DNA from: Apostichopus japonicus
Lineage: Eukaryota > Echinodermata > Holothuroidea > Aspidochirotida > Stichopodidae
Length of the DNA: 64,000 bases
Direction: 5' to 3'
Assembly: GCF_037975245.1 (NCBI RefSeq)
Contig: NC_092569.1
Span: 1,027,001 to 1,091,000 of the forward strand
The notes beneath the pieces are model-generated. The model did no database searches, was not told the origin of the DNA, and saw only the letters and a list, made by a program, of their open reading frames with translations. Positions 48,171 to 60,316 of this stretch are shown piece after piece. The translations under genes and the position numbers were made by a program. Within the stretch, counting starts at the first letter, position 1. Each line of letters opens with the position of its first letter.

Positions 48171-50099
48171 GCAGATGAGGGACAAGAGACTGACCTGCTG
48201 AATGTTATCAATGTAGCATTGCAGATGTGGGACAAGAGACTGACCTGCTGAATGTTATCGGTGTAGCATTGCAGATGAGGGACAAGAGACTGACCTGCTG
48301 AATGTTATAGAGTAGCATTGCAGATGAGGGACAAGAGACTGACCTGCTGAATGTTATAGAGTAGCATTGCAGATGTGGGCAAAAGACTGACCTGCTGAAT
48401 GTTATAGAGTAGCATTGCAGATGTGAGACAAGAGACTGACCTGCTGAATGTTATCAATGTAGCATTGCAGATGTGGGACAAGAGACTGACCTGCTGAATG
48501 TTATCGGTGTAGCATTGCAGATGTGAGACAAGAGACTGACCTGCTGAATGTTATCAATGTAGCATTGCAGATGTGAGACGAGACTGACTTGCTGAATGTT
48601 ATCAGAGTAGCATTGCAGATGTGAGACAAGAGACTAACCTGCTGAATGTTATCGGTGTAGCATTGCAGATGAGGGACAATAGACTGACCTGCTGAATGTT
48701 ATAGAGTAGCATTGCAGATGTGGGACAAGAGACTGACCTGCTGAATGTTACCAGAGTAGCATTGCAGATGTGAGACAAGAGACTGACCTGCTGAATGTTA
48801 TCAATGTAGCATTGCAGATGTGGGACAAGAGACTGACCTGCTGAATGTTATCGGTGTAGCATTGCAGATGAGGGACAAGAGACTGACCTACTGAATGTTA
48901 TAGAGCAGCATTGCAGATGAGGGACAAGAGACTGACCTGCTGAATGTTATAGAGTAGCATTGCAGATGTGGGACAAGAGACTGACCTGCTGAATGTTATC
49001 AATGTAGCATTGCAGATGTGGGACAAGAGACTGACCTGCTGAATGTTATCGGTGTAGCATTGCAGATGTGAGACAAGAGACTGACCTGCTGAATGTTATC
49101 GGTGTAGCATTGCAGATGAGGGACAAGAGACTGACCTGCTGAATGTTATAGAGTAGCATTGCAGATGTGAGACAAGAGACTGACCTGCTGAATGTTATCA
49201 ATGTAGCATTGCAGATGAGGGACAAGAGACTGACCTGCTGAATGTTATCAATGTAGCATTTCAGATGTGGGACAAGAGACTGACCTGCTGAATGTTATCG
49301 GTGTAGCATTGCAGATGAGGGACAAGAGACTGACCTGCTGAATGTTATAGAGTAGCATTGCAGATGAGGGACAAGAGACTGACCTGCTGAATGTTATAGA
49401 GTAGCATTGCAGATGTGGGCAAAAGACTGACCTGCTGAATGTTATAGAGTAGCATTGCAGATGTGAGACAAGAGACTGACCTGCTGAATGTTATCAATGT
49501 AGCATTGCAGATGTGGGACAAGAGACTGACCTGCTGAATGTTATCGGTGTAGCATTGCAGATGAGAGACAAGAGACTGACCTGCTGAATGTTATAGACTT
49601 AGCATTGCAGATGTGGGACAAGAGACTGACCTGCTGAATGTTATCAATGTAGCATTGCAGATGTGAGGCAAGAGACTGACATGCTGAATGTTAATAATGT
49701 AGCATTGCAGATGTGGGACAAGAGACTGACCTGCTGAATGTTATCGGTGTAGCATTGCAGATGAGGGACAAGAGACTGACCTGCAGAATGTTATAGAGTA
49801 GCATTGCAGATGTGGGACAAGAGACTCCCCTGCTGAATGTTATCAGAGTAGCATTGCAGATGTGAGACAAGAGACTGACCTGCTGAATGTTATCGGTGTA
49901 GCATTGCAGATGAGGGACAAGAGACTGACCTGCTGAATGTTATAGAGTAGCATTGCAGATGTGAGACAAGAGACTGACCTGCTGAATGTTATCAGAGTAG
50001 CATTGCATATGTGAGACAAGAGACTGACTTGCTGAATGTTATCAGAGTAGCATTGCAGATGTGAGACAAGAGACTGACCTGCTGAATGTTATCAATGTA

Positions 50100-52350
50100 G
50101 CATTGCAGATGTGGGACAAGAGACTGACCTGCTGAATGTTATCAGAGTAGCATTGCAGATGTGCGACAAGAGACTGACCTGCTGAATGTTATAGAGTAGC
50201 ATTGCAGATGTGAGACGAGACTGACCTGCTGAATGTTATCAGAGTAGCATTGCAGATGTGAGACAAGAGACTGACCTGCTGAATGTTATCAATGTAGCAT
50301 TGCAGATGAGGGACAAGAGACTGACCTGCTGAATGTTATAGAGTAGCATTGCAGATGTGGGACAAGAGACTGACCTGCTGAATGTTACCAGAGTAGCATT
50401 GCAGATGTGAGACAAGAGACTGACCTGCTGAATGTTATCAATGTAGCATTGCAGATGTGGGACAAGAGACTGACCTGCTGAATGTTATCAGAGTAGCATT
50501 GCAGATGTGAGACAAGAGACTGACCTGCTGAATGTTATCGGTGTAGCATTGCAGATGAGGGACAAGAGACTGACCTGCTGAATGTTATAGAGTAGCATTG
50601 CAGATGTGAGACAAGAGACTGACCTGCTGAATGTTATCAATGTAGCATTGCAGATGAGGGACAAGAGACTGACCTGCTGAATGTTATCAATGTAGCACTG
50701 CAGATGTGAGACAAGAGACTGACCTGCTGAATGTTATCAATGTAGCATTGCAGATGTGGGACAAGAGACTGAACTGCTGAATGTTATCGGTGTAGCATTG
50801 CAGATGAGCGACAAGAGACTGACCTGCTGAATGTTATAGAGTAGCATTGCAGATGTGGGAGAAGAGACTGACCTGTTGAATGTAATCAATGTAGCATTGC
50901 AGATGTGAGACAAGAGACTGACTGCTGAATGTTATCAATGTAGCATTGCAGATGTGAGACGAGACTGACCTGCTGAATGTTATCGGTGTAGCATTGCAGA
51001 TGAGGGACAAGAGACTGACCTGCTGAATGTTATAGAGTAGCATTGCAGATGTGAGACAAGAGACTGACCTGCTGAATGTTATCAATGTAGCATTGCAGAT
51101 GAGGGACAAGAGACTGACCTGCTGAATGTTATCAATGTAGCATTGCAGATGTGAGACAAGAGACTGACCTGCTGAATGTTATCAATGTAGCATTGCAGAT
51201 GTGGGACAAGAGACTGAACTGCTGAATGTTATCGGTGTAGCATTGCAGATGAGCGACAAGAGACTGACCTGCTGAATGTTATCAATGTAGCATTGCAGAT
51301 GTGGGACAAGAGACTGACCTGCTGAATGTTATCGGTGTAGCATTGCAGATGTGAGACAAGAGACTGACCTGCTGAATGTTATCAATGTAGCATTGCAGAT
51401 GTGGGACAAGAGACTGACCTGCTGAATGTTATCAGAGTAGCATTGCAGATGTGCGACAAGAGACTGACCTGCTGAATGTTATAGAGTAGCATTGCAGATG
51501 TGAGACAAGACTGACCTGCTGAATGTTATCAGAGTAGCATTGCAGATGTGAGACAAGAGACTGACCTGCTGAATGTTATCAATGTAGCATTGCAGATGAG
51601 GGACAAGAGACTGACCTGCTGAATGTTATAGAGTAGCATTGCAGATGTGGGACAAGAGACTGACCTGCTGAATGTTACCAGAGTAGCATTGCAGATGTGA
51701 GACAAGAGACTGACCTGCTGAATGTTATCAATGTAGCATTGCAGATGTGGGACAAGAGACTGACCTGCTGAATGTTATCAGAGTAGCATTGCAGATGTGA
51801 GACAAGAGACTGACCTGCTGAATGTTATCGGTGTAGCATTGCAGATGAGGGACAAGAGACTGACCTGCTGAATGTAATAGAGTAGCATTGCAGATGTGAG
51901 ACAAGAGACTGACCTGCTGAATGTTATCAATGTAGCATTGCAGATGAGGGACAAGAGACTGACCTGCTGAATGTTATCAATGTAGCACTGCAGATGTGAG
52001 ACAAGAGACTGACCTGCTGAATGTTATCAATGTAGCATTGCAGATGTGGGACAAGAGACTGAACTGCTGAATGTTATCGGTGTAGCATTGCAGATGAGCG
52101 ACAAGAGACTGACCTGCTGAATGTTATAGAGTAGCATTGCAGATGTGGGAGAAGAGACTGACCTGTTGAATGTTATCAATGTAGCATTGCAGATGTGAGA
52201 CGAGACTGACCTGCTGAATGTTATCGGTGTAGCATTGCAGATGAGGGACAAGAGACTGACCTGCTGAATGTTATAGAGTAGCATTGCAGATGTGAGACAA
52301 GAGACTGACCTGCTGAATGTTATCAATGTAGCATTGCAGATGAGGGACAA
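50100..52350. repeat. ~1.29-kb higher-order repeat within the array
   Basis: The variants GTGCGACAAG (50161, 51451) and GACCTGTTGAATG (50870, 52160) recur at a 1290-bp offset. The offset falls to 1193 further on because the second copy lacks two units. Confidence 0.7.
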
Positions 52351-53449
52351 GAGACTGACCTGCTGAATGTTATCAATGTAGCATTGCAGATGTGAGACAA
52401 GAGACTGACCTGCTGAATGTTATCAATGTAGCATTGCAGATGTGGGACAAGAGACTGAACTGCTGAATGTTATCGGTGTAGCATTGCAGATGAGCGACAA
52501 GAGACTGACCTGCTGAATGTTATTAATGTAGCATTGCAGATGTGGGAGAAGAGACTGACCTGTTGAATGTTATCAATGTAGCATTGCAGATGTGAGACAA
52601 GAGACTGACTGCTGAATGTTATCAAGGTAGCATTGCAGATGTGAGACAAGACTGACCTGCTGAATGTTATCAGAGTAGCATTGCAGATGTGGGACAAGAG
52701 ACTGACCTGCTGAATGTTATCAGTGTAGCATTGCAGATGTGGGACAAGAGACTGACCTGCTGAATGTTATCAGAGTAGCATTGCAGATGTGGGACAAGAG
52801 ACTGACCTGCTGAATGTTATCAATGTAGCATTGCAGATGTGAGACGAGACTGACCTGCTGAATGTTATAGAGTAGCATTGCAGATGTGGGACAAGAGACT
52901 GACCTGCTGAATGTTATAGAGTAGCATTGCAGATGTGGGACAAGAGACTGACCTGCTGAATGTTATCGGTGTAGCATTGCAGATGAGGGACAAGAGACTG
53001 ACCTGCTGAATGTTATAGAGTAGCATTGCAGATGTGGGACAAGAGACTGACCTGCTGAATGTTATCAATGTAGCATTGCAGATGTGAGACAAGAGACTGA
53101 CCTGCTGAATGTTATCAATGTAGCATTGCAGATGTGGGACAAGAGATTGACCTGCTGAATGTTATCAGAGTAGCATTGCAGATGTGAGACAAGAGACTGA
53201 CCTGCTGAATGTTATAGAGTAGCATTGCAGATGTGGGACAAGAGACTGACCTGCTGAATGTTATCAATGTAGCATTGCAGATGTGAGACAAGAGACTGAC
53301 CTGCTGAATGTTATCAATGTAGCATTGCAGATGTGGGACAAGAGACTGACCTGCTGAATGTTATAGAGTAGCATTGCAGATGTGAGACGAGACTGACCTG
53401 CTGAATGTTATCAGAGTAGCATTGCAGATGTGGGACAAGAGACTGAACT

Positions 53450-55720
53450 GCTGAATGTTATCAGAGTAGCATTGCAGATGTGAGACAAGAGACTGACCTG
53501 CTGAATGTTATAGAGTAGCATTGCAGATGTGAGACAAGAGACTGACCTGCTGAATGTTATCAATGTAGCATTGCAGATGTGAGACAAGAGACTGACCTGC
53601 TGAATGTTATCAGTGTAGCATTGCAGATGTGAGACGAGACTGACCTGCTGAATGTTATCAGAGTAGCATTGCATATGTGAGACAAGAGACTGACCTGCTG
53701 AATGTTATCAATGTAGCATTGCAGATGTGAGACAAGAGACTGACCTGCTGAATGTTATCAATGTAGCATTGCAGATGTGGGACAAGAGACTGACCTGCTG
53801 AATGTTATCGGTGTAGCATTGCAGATGAGGGACAAGAGACTGACCTCCTGAATGTTATAGAGTAGCATTGCAGATGTGGGACAAGAGACTGACCTGCTGA
53901 ATGTTATCAATGTAGCATTGCAGATGTGGGACAAGAGACTGACCTGCTGAATGTTATAGAGTAGCATTGCAGATGTGAGACGAGACTGACCTGCTGAATG
54001 TTATCAGAGTAGCATTGCAGATGTGGGACAAGAGACTGAACTGCTGAATGTTATCAGTGTAGCATTGCAGATGTGGGACAAGAGACTGACCTGCTGAATG
54101 TTATCAGAGTAGCATTGCAGATGTGGGACAAGAGACTGACCTGCTGAATGTTATAGAGTAGCATTGCAGATGTGGGACAAGAGACTATCCTGCTGAATGT
54201 TATCAGAGTAGCATTGCAGATGTGAGACAAGAGACTGACCTGCTGAATGTTATCGGTGTAGCATTGCAGATGAGGGACAAGAGACTGACCTGCTGAATGT
54301 TATAGAGTAGCATTGCAGATGTGAGACAAGAGACTGACCTGCTGAATGTTATCAGTGTAGCATTGCAGATGTGGGACAAGAGACTGACCTGCTGAATGTT
54401 ATCGGTGTAGCATTGCAGATGTGAGACAAGAGACTGACCTGCTGAATGTTATCAGTGTAGCATTGCAGATGTGAGACGAGACTGACCTGCTGAATGTTAT
54501 CAGAGTAGCATTGCAGGTGTGGGACAAGACTGACCTGCTGAATGTTATCAGAGTAGCATTGCATATGTGAGACAAGAGACTGACCTGCTGAATGTTATCA
54601 GAGTAGCATTGCAGATGTGAGACAAGAGACTGACCTGCTGAATGTTATAGAGTAGCATTGCAGATGTGAGACAAGAGACTGACCTGCTGAATGTTATCAA
54701 TGTAGCATTGCAGATGTGAGACAAGAGACTGACCTGCTGAATGTTATCAGTGTAGCATTGCAGATGTGAGACGAGACTGACCTGCTGAATGTTATCAGAG
54801 TAGCATTGCATATGTGAGACAAGAGACTGACCTGCTGAATGTTATCAATGTAGCATTGCAGATGTGAGACAAGAGACTGACCTGCTGAATGTTATCAATG
54901 TAGCATTGCAGATGTGGGACAAGAGACTGACCTGCTGAATGTTATCGGTGTAGCATTGCAGATGAGGGACAAGAGACTGACCTCCTGAATGTTATAGAGT
55001 AGCATTGCAGATGTGGGACAAGAGACTGACCTGCTGAATGTTATCAATGTAGCATTGCAGATGTGGGACAAGAGACTGACCTGCTGAATGTTATAGAGTA
55101 GCATTGCAGATGTGAGACGAGACTGACCTGCTGAATGTTTTCAGAGTAGCATTGCAGATGTGGGACAAGAGACTGAACTGCTGAATGTTATCAGTGTAGC
55201 ATTGCAGATGTGGGACAAGAGACTGACCTGCTGAATGTTATCAGAGTAGCATTGCAGATGTGGGACAAGAGACTGACCTGCTGAATGTTATAGAGTAGCA
55301 TTGCAGATGTGGGACAAGAGACTATCCTGCTGAATGTTATCAGAGTAGCATTGCAGATGTGAGACAAGAGACTGACCTGCTGAATGTTATCGGTGTAGCA
55401 TTGCAGATGAGGGACAAGAGACTGACCTGCTGAATGTTATAGAGTAGCATTGCAGATGTGAGACAAGAGACTGACCTGCTGAATGTTATCAGTGTAGCAT
55501 TGCAGATGTGGGACAAGAGACTGACCTGCTGAATGTTATCGGTGTAGCATTGCAGATGTGAGACAAGAGACTGACCTGCTGAATGTTATCAGTGTAGCAT
55601 TGCAGATGTGAGACGAGACTGACCTGCTGAATGTTATCAGAGTAGCATTGCAGGTGTGGGACAAGACTGACCTGCTGAATGTTATCAGAGTAGCATTGCA
55701 TATGTGAGACAAGAGACTGA
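53450..55720. repeat. 1137-bp higher-order repeat in tandem
   Basis: GCATATGTGAG markers at 53671/54808 and 54561/55698, together with the runs of unit types between them, repeat with a 1137-bp offset (about 23 units). The two blocks are near-identical. Confidence 0.8.
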
Positions 55721-55887
55721 CCTGCTGAATGTTATCAATGTAGCATTGCAGATGTGAGACAAGAGACTGACCTGCTGAATGTTATCAGAGTAGCATTGCA
55801 GATGTGAGACAAGAGACTGACCTGCTGAATGTTATCAATGTAGCATTGCAGATGAGGGACAAGAGACTGACCTGCTGAATGTACATG

Positions 55888-56029
55888 TGTCTTATTGTAT
55901 TGTGTATTCCTTTCCCCGGGTCTGATGATGGGTTTAAAGTAGATGAGTTACACTGTATCTGTATACAGGAGAACATATATCCATCTGTGAAATACTATTA
56001 GTGTGGTTTAGGGTTGTGGGTAGACATAC
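55888..56029 (+). repeat. Right flank repeat of the satellite array
   Basis: Diverged direct copy of 29513-29673, including TTTAAAGTAGATGAG, GGAGAACATAT, ATCTGTGAAATACTATTAG and GGGTAGACATAC. It follows the last unit after a few bases. Confidence 0.65.
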
Positions 56030-59000
56030 TAAAATGTAACTTTTTGCCGAACACTTTTTCTTATGATTAATTTAACAAATTTTACCATTACCAAAATATG
56101 AGTGAATACTTGGCACATAAGTTAGTGCCAGACTAGGAAACAGATAGCACCATTTGCCATCTAAGCATACTTCATTTGCAAACATTTTCCATAGGGGAGC
56201 GGACACCCACCCCCCACCCCTGATTCCCCTTCCAGGACGTGGATCACACTACCGCACAAGTCTGCCCGTACTCAAATATTCCGGAGCGCATCCCTGAATA
56301 CTTGAACATCCTCAGCAGATTAAAATGACAGTCACCATGAGGCAACCATTCATGATACTATAGTCCTATGAGAGCCTACAAGTGACAGATTGTCACAGAA
56401 ATATTGACTACGCCAATAATTATCTCCTCTGAATTATTCACTTTCGAAATCTTGCAAAACCGTCAGTTTAATATTGATGCTCAAGTTTTAGATTCTTTTG
56501 AGAGAGTCCGATCAATCATATTTTGAAATGATTAAGCTGGTATTCACATGAAACTGAAATTGCCAGACAAATGAAAATTAAGAAACAATATGTAGAAGTA
56601 TAATTCGACGTACAGTGGAACTGCAGTACTGTATTGCAGCGAAGGAATTCATGAGAATAATTATACCGTATGAAGGTAAAATGGATTTTGTACATTTCAA
56701 TGGAAAAGACAAAACATGATTGATACGTAAAACACATTTGACTAGAAAATTTTGTCACAGATGTCCTTTAGATCTTAACAAACTCTTGATGGCTTAAAAG
56801 ATGACTTCCCAGGGAGTAAATTATCCAGTTTTACCTCGCAAAAAGCTATGCAAAATGGCCAAATTGCTATGCAAGCATAAAGATATACAGTATCGCACTG
56901 CATTTACACATGAAGTTATGAACTATATGATTAGAGCATCAAACTTAACCCTACTTTGGGTATTGTTAATTTTGACAAATTCGTCACAGTGGGAAAACTG
57001 GAGAACGAAATATAAATTAACAAACACAGAATTCATCATGCATATGTACAATATAACTGTGTACAGTATAACTGACTGTGTTTAATAACACAGTCAATAT
57101 TAAAGATGCTTTTGTCCCAGAGAGATTATCCCATGGCACATGCTCCCATCAGTTATATCAAATAAAAAGTAAAAAATAACAAAGCAAAAACAGTTAGAAC
57201 CACTAATTGGGAAGGTTTTAATGTAATGTTTTTCATTTATATATATGCTATTTGAAATCTCTGTTTTATTTGCTCACAGAAGTGAACCTTTCCTCAGATG
57301 TTTTGGGCATTATCAATACAGATCATACTGTCTGTGGATTCAGTTTGTTGAATAATTACACATCAATCATATTTTTACTATACTGTAACTCATGAACACT
57401 AGCAGAATATACTCTTTGTAAGGTTTCTTTTCTAAAATACTAAAAATTCTGTTTTATTTTTTTTTTTATTTTCATTTTTTTTATGAGAGCAAATTGATCT
57501 TCATACTGAAAATCAATCCCACTGTAGACTGATTTGGAATTCTCACTCCTCTCTCACTTTTCACCAAAAACATTGAATCTCTGCTAGAATCATTTACCAA
57601 AGCTGAAGGTATCAATTTTCTCTGCCAATTTTGAAGGAACCAAATTCCATCACTTCTAAAGATGTCTGCAGAAAATAGTTATCAGCATCTGCCAAGAAAA
57701 ATCCTTTTTCACTTACGCTTTGGGAAATCAGTGAACAAATTTTCTGAGAATAATTCCTGCTGCTGGTTTATCCATAGCACTCTAGTTTAATATCTGCTCC
57801 GTATATATACTTGTAATGTGGCTCAAGAGATATATATTTTTTACTTGATTACATCACTTCAATGGTTGCCATGGTGATTAGATTTTATCAACCCCACCTA
57901 CAAGTATTTTACAGAACATACCTTGCAAGCCTAAGTCGTGAAATGAAAAGAAAAAATCCTTTCATCTTGTACGAACAACACCTTGTTGATTGGATATGCA
58001 TCTATGCAAACAAATGTGAATTGAAAAGCAGAATTTTTACCATCAGTTAATTGAAGTGCTACAGCGTGTAAGTTGTTGCTAAGCAAGATATAAAGTGGAT
58101 ATTATAAACTGTCCTACGAAAAAGCTACTTGCCAATGATTGAGAGCAAATAAATATTAACTTTGGAATTAAGAAAAGTTACTGTAATTGTTTAACTAAAA
58201 CGGAACGGTTTACAATAACATGCCAATGATAAGTAGTTAAATAAGAGCATTAATTGAACTGCTACTTCTATGAAGTTCAGCAATAGAACAGCACAGCAAG
58301 AATACTTACAAATTTGTAGGAATTTCATACCATACAAAACTTAAAATTCAAACATATCATGATAAGCAAACAAAGTTAATTTGATGAACACTGTGTGTAA
58401 TTTGTGTAATTTGTGTAAATGAAAAAATGAATAAACTTACTACTACTGAAATACTGATTAAAGGTATGGATTCCCAAGTTTACACAAAAAAAAAATGGGT
58501 AATATATTGTCATGTTTGGATTGAAAAATTATGAAAATAACTTGATGTTTTAGCCGTCATGCCGGTAACATCAGGAATTGTTGCTCAGTTACAATCTGTA
58601 CAATGTCTACACACTACCTGTACCTACTTCTTCTGTACATTTCTTTAACTTAGTAGGCCTGCATAAATACTGTTTAAAATGTATTTCCCAACCTAGACTA
58701 TCATAGTCAATACTTTCCAAGTATATCGTTATGTACTGTTGCAATGCGCTTTTCTTAATCTATATTACAGTGCCTACACTACTAATGTACATGTTCAATA
58801 ACAGAAAGAATTCTAGGCATGTGAACTTTTGTAACATGTTTCCTCATTTCCTTCTTTGTGTCATTTTGTAGAAACATAAAGGAACTTCAGATAGATCAGA
58901 ATTCCCACCACAACCATTGACAATAGAAATCAATATCTAAACAGCTACATGGTCTACAGAGATATAAATTACAATGTGATAGCAACAAAAGCTGAAATAG

Positions 59001-60291
59001 AGACGTGGAGAGGATTTCATGAAGGGTCTAGTCATGTTCCTTGAAGCATATGATGTGCTTCTAATGAGTGTAGACTAACCCACTTACAGTACGAACAGAT
59101 GTAACAAAGTCATTTCCATTGTGCGAAAGTGCTTTGAATGAGAAGTACAGTATCTTGTTCACGTTTGAGTTCACATACTCAGGAGCAGACCTCTCAATCG
59201 TTAGATTAAAGGGAGGGTCCTGAACATGCAATGGCAAGTGTAGCCAGTGTGTAGTGTGAACAGCCTGAAATTGCTCAGATTGTATCTTCCCCTTAAACCA
59301 CAGACAGCACATAGAACTGTATTTAGGTAATTGATTTGTGAGCAATCAGCGTGACTTTTAGTACATGTGAAAATGAAATACTCTTTCATTCTCCATTGAT
59401 CAATCACCAGTTCTAAATGGGGGAGGGGGAGGAGGGGGCACCAGCTTTACTACCTCCCCCTGGGAAAGCATGATCCTGATCCTTCTTGAGTTCTGAAATG
59501 TGAATCTTCAGTGTATGTCTGTGGATTTATACTGCAAAACTTTTATTATCCTGACACCTGTCTGGACCACAGATACTTTTTAAGGAAAGTCACCCAAGAA
59601 AGCCCCCCCCCATAAATTAAACCCCCCCCCATAAATTAAAAAATGTCCCCAGGGAAAGCATGATCCTGATCCTACTTGAGTTTTGAAATGTGAACCTTAA
59701 GTGTATGTCTGTGGATTGATTACCTAAAACTTGGATTATTCTGACACCTGTCTGGAACACAGGTGCTATTTAGGCAAGTCACCCAAGAAAGCCACCCCCC
59801 CCACACTAAAAATAAATAAATGAAAAGTTTCTGTAGATGAAATTACGTCTAAAACGGAAGGTTTTGCTAATAAATACTTATTTTTTTAAATACAGTTAAA
59901 AACTGATGATATCCCTGTAAAACTCTCCCCGCCCGCCCCTCCCCCCCCCCCACCATGACTTGCACAAGCCACTAGGGAAATGTGGTGGATATATTCAATA
60001 GAAGGATGAAATTAAACTTTGCAATCTGCAAACATGTCAATACCAATATGCCCATCCATTCTACTTTAGGAAACTAGTGTAGGAGGATCTGTAATTTGAA
60101 GAACATTTGACAACAAATAAACTTAGTGTTTACATTTCTAGCAGTTTTGGGGTTGATTTGTTCATCATACCCTTATATTTCAATTATGGAAATGATTATT
60201 TTATTCCAAATACCAAAAAACCAAACAACTGGTTAATTTTAGGGGTTTATTTGTTTCTTTTATTTTATGTATTTTCTTTTCTTTCAAATAG
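56030..60291. other. Non-coding region upstream of the RING-NHL gene
   Basis: No exon was recognised. The 5' UTR exon and promoter of the RING-NHL gene should lie here or in the spacer further left, since its coding exon starts after a splice acceptor. Contents: AT-rich sequence, a T-rich tract near 57450-57482, poly-C/G tracts around 59420-59440, 59603-59633 and 59930-59955, and a local duplication at 59452-59812. The ORFs of 60-95 codons show no domain. Confidence 0.5.
59452..59812. repeat. Two-copy tandem duplication, period about 190 bp
   Basis: GGGAAAGCATGATCCTGATC starts at 59462 and again at 59652. Both copies continue with TTGAGTT, GAAATGTGAA, GTGTATGTCTGTGGATT, TCTGACACCTGTCTGGA (first copy CCTGACACC), AAGTCACCCAAGAAAGCC and a C-run. 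Confidence 0.8.
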
Positions 60292-60316
60292 GTTGATTGA
60301 AATCCCACAAAAGAAG

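Larger units (their letters stand above)
29681..55882. repeat. 26-kb minisatellite array, 50-bp unit, about 525 copies
   Basis: The whole span is head-to-tail copies of a 50-bp unit. In + orientation it contains GTAGCATTGCAGATGTGAGA followed by CAAGAGACTGACCTGCTGAA and a short variable linker (TGTTATCAAT type). Variation is concentrated at a few sites: the linker (TATCAATGT, TATCAGAGT, TATCAGTGT, TATCGGTGT, TATAGAGT, TATCAACGT, TACCAGAGT), the TGTGAGA/TGTGGGA/TGAGGGA trinucleotide region, and a recurrent AA deletion giving GAGACGAGACTG. The TATAGAGT type is 49 bp and the AA-deleted type 48 bp. No unrelated sequence interrupts the array. Short repetitive ORFs on the minus strand are by-products of the repeat and are not taken as genes. 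Confidence 0.97.

Noticed and set aside
29681-55882. Possible CRISPR-like array or repetitive protein gene
   Set aside because: The regular ~50-bp spacing recalls a CRISPR array, but there are no unique spacers and the context is an animal genome. The minus-strand ORFs (up to 108 codons, with repeating SHICNATLITFSRSV-type peptides) arise because the unit lacks stops in some registers; the unit length is not a multiple of three and variants break every frame.
56516-57085. Short ORFs on both strands (80 and 94 codons)
   Set aside because: AT-rich, hydrophobic or mixed composition with no recognised motif and no support from neighbouring exons.
60107-60316. Upstream Met extending the RING-NHL protein by 70 residues
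   Set aside because: The extension is hydrophobic, unlike the family, and is crossed by a strong polypyrimidine tract and acceptor ending at 60291; the ATG at 60317 directly precedes the RING.
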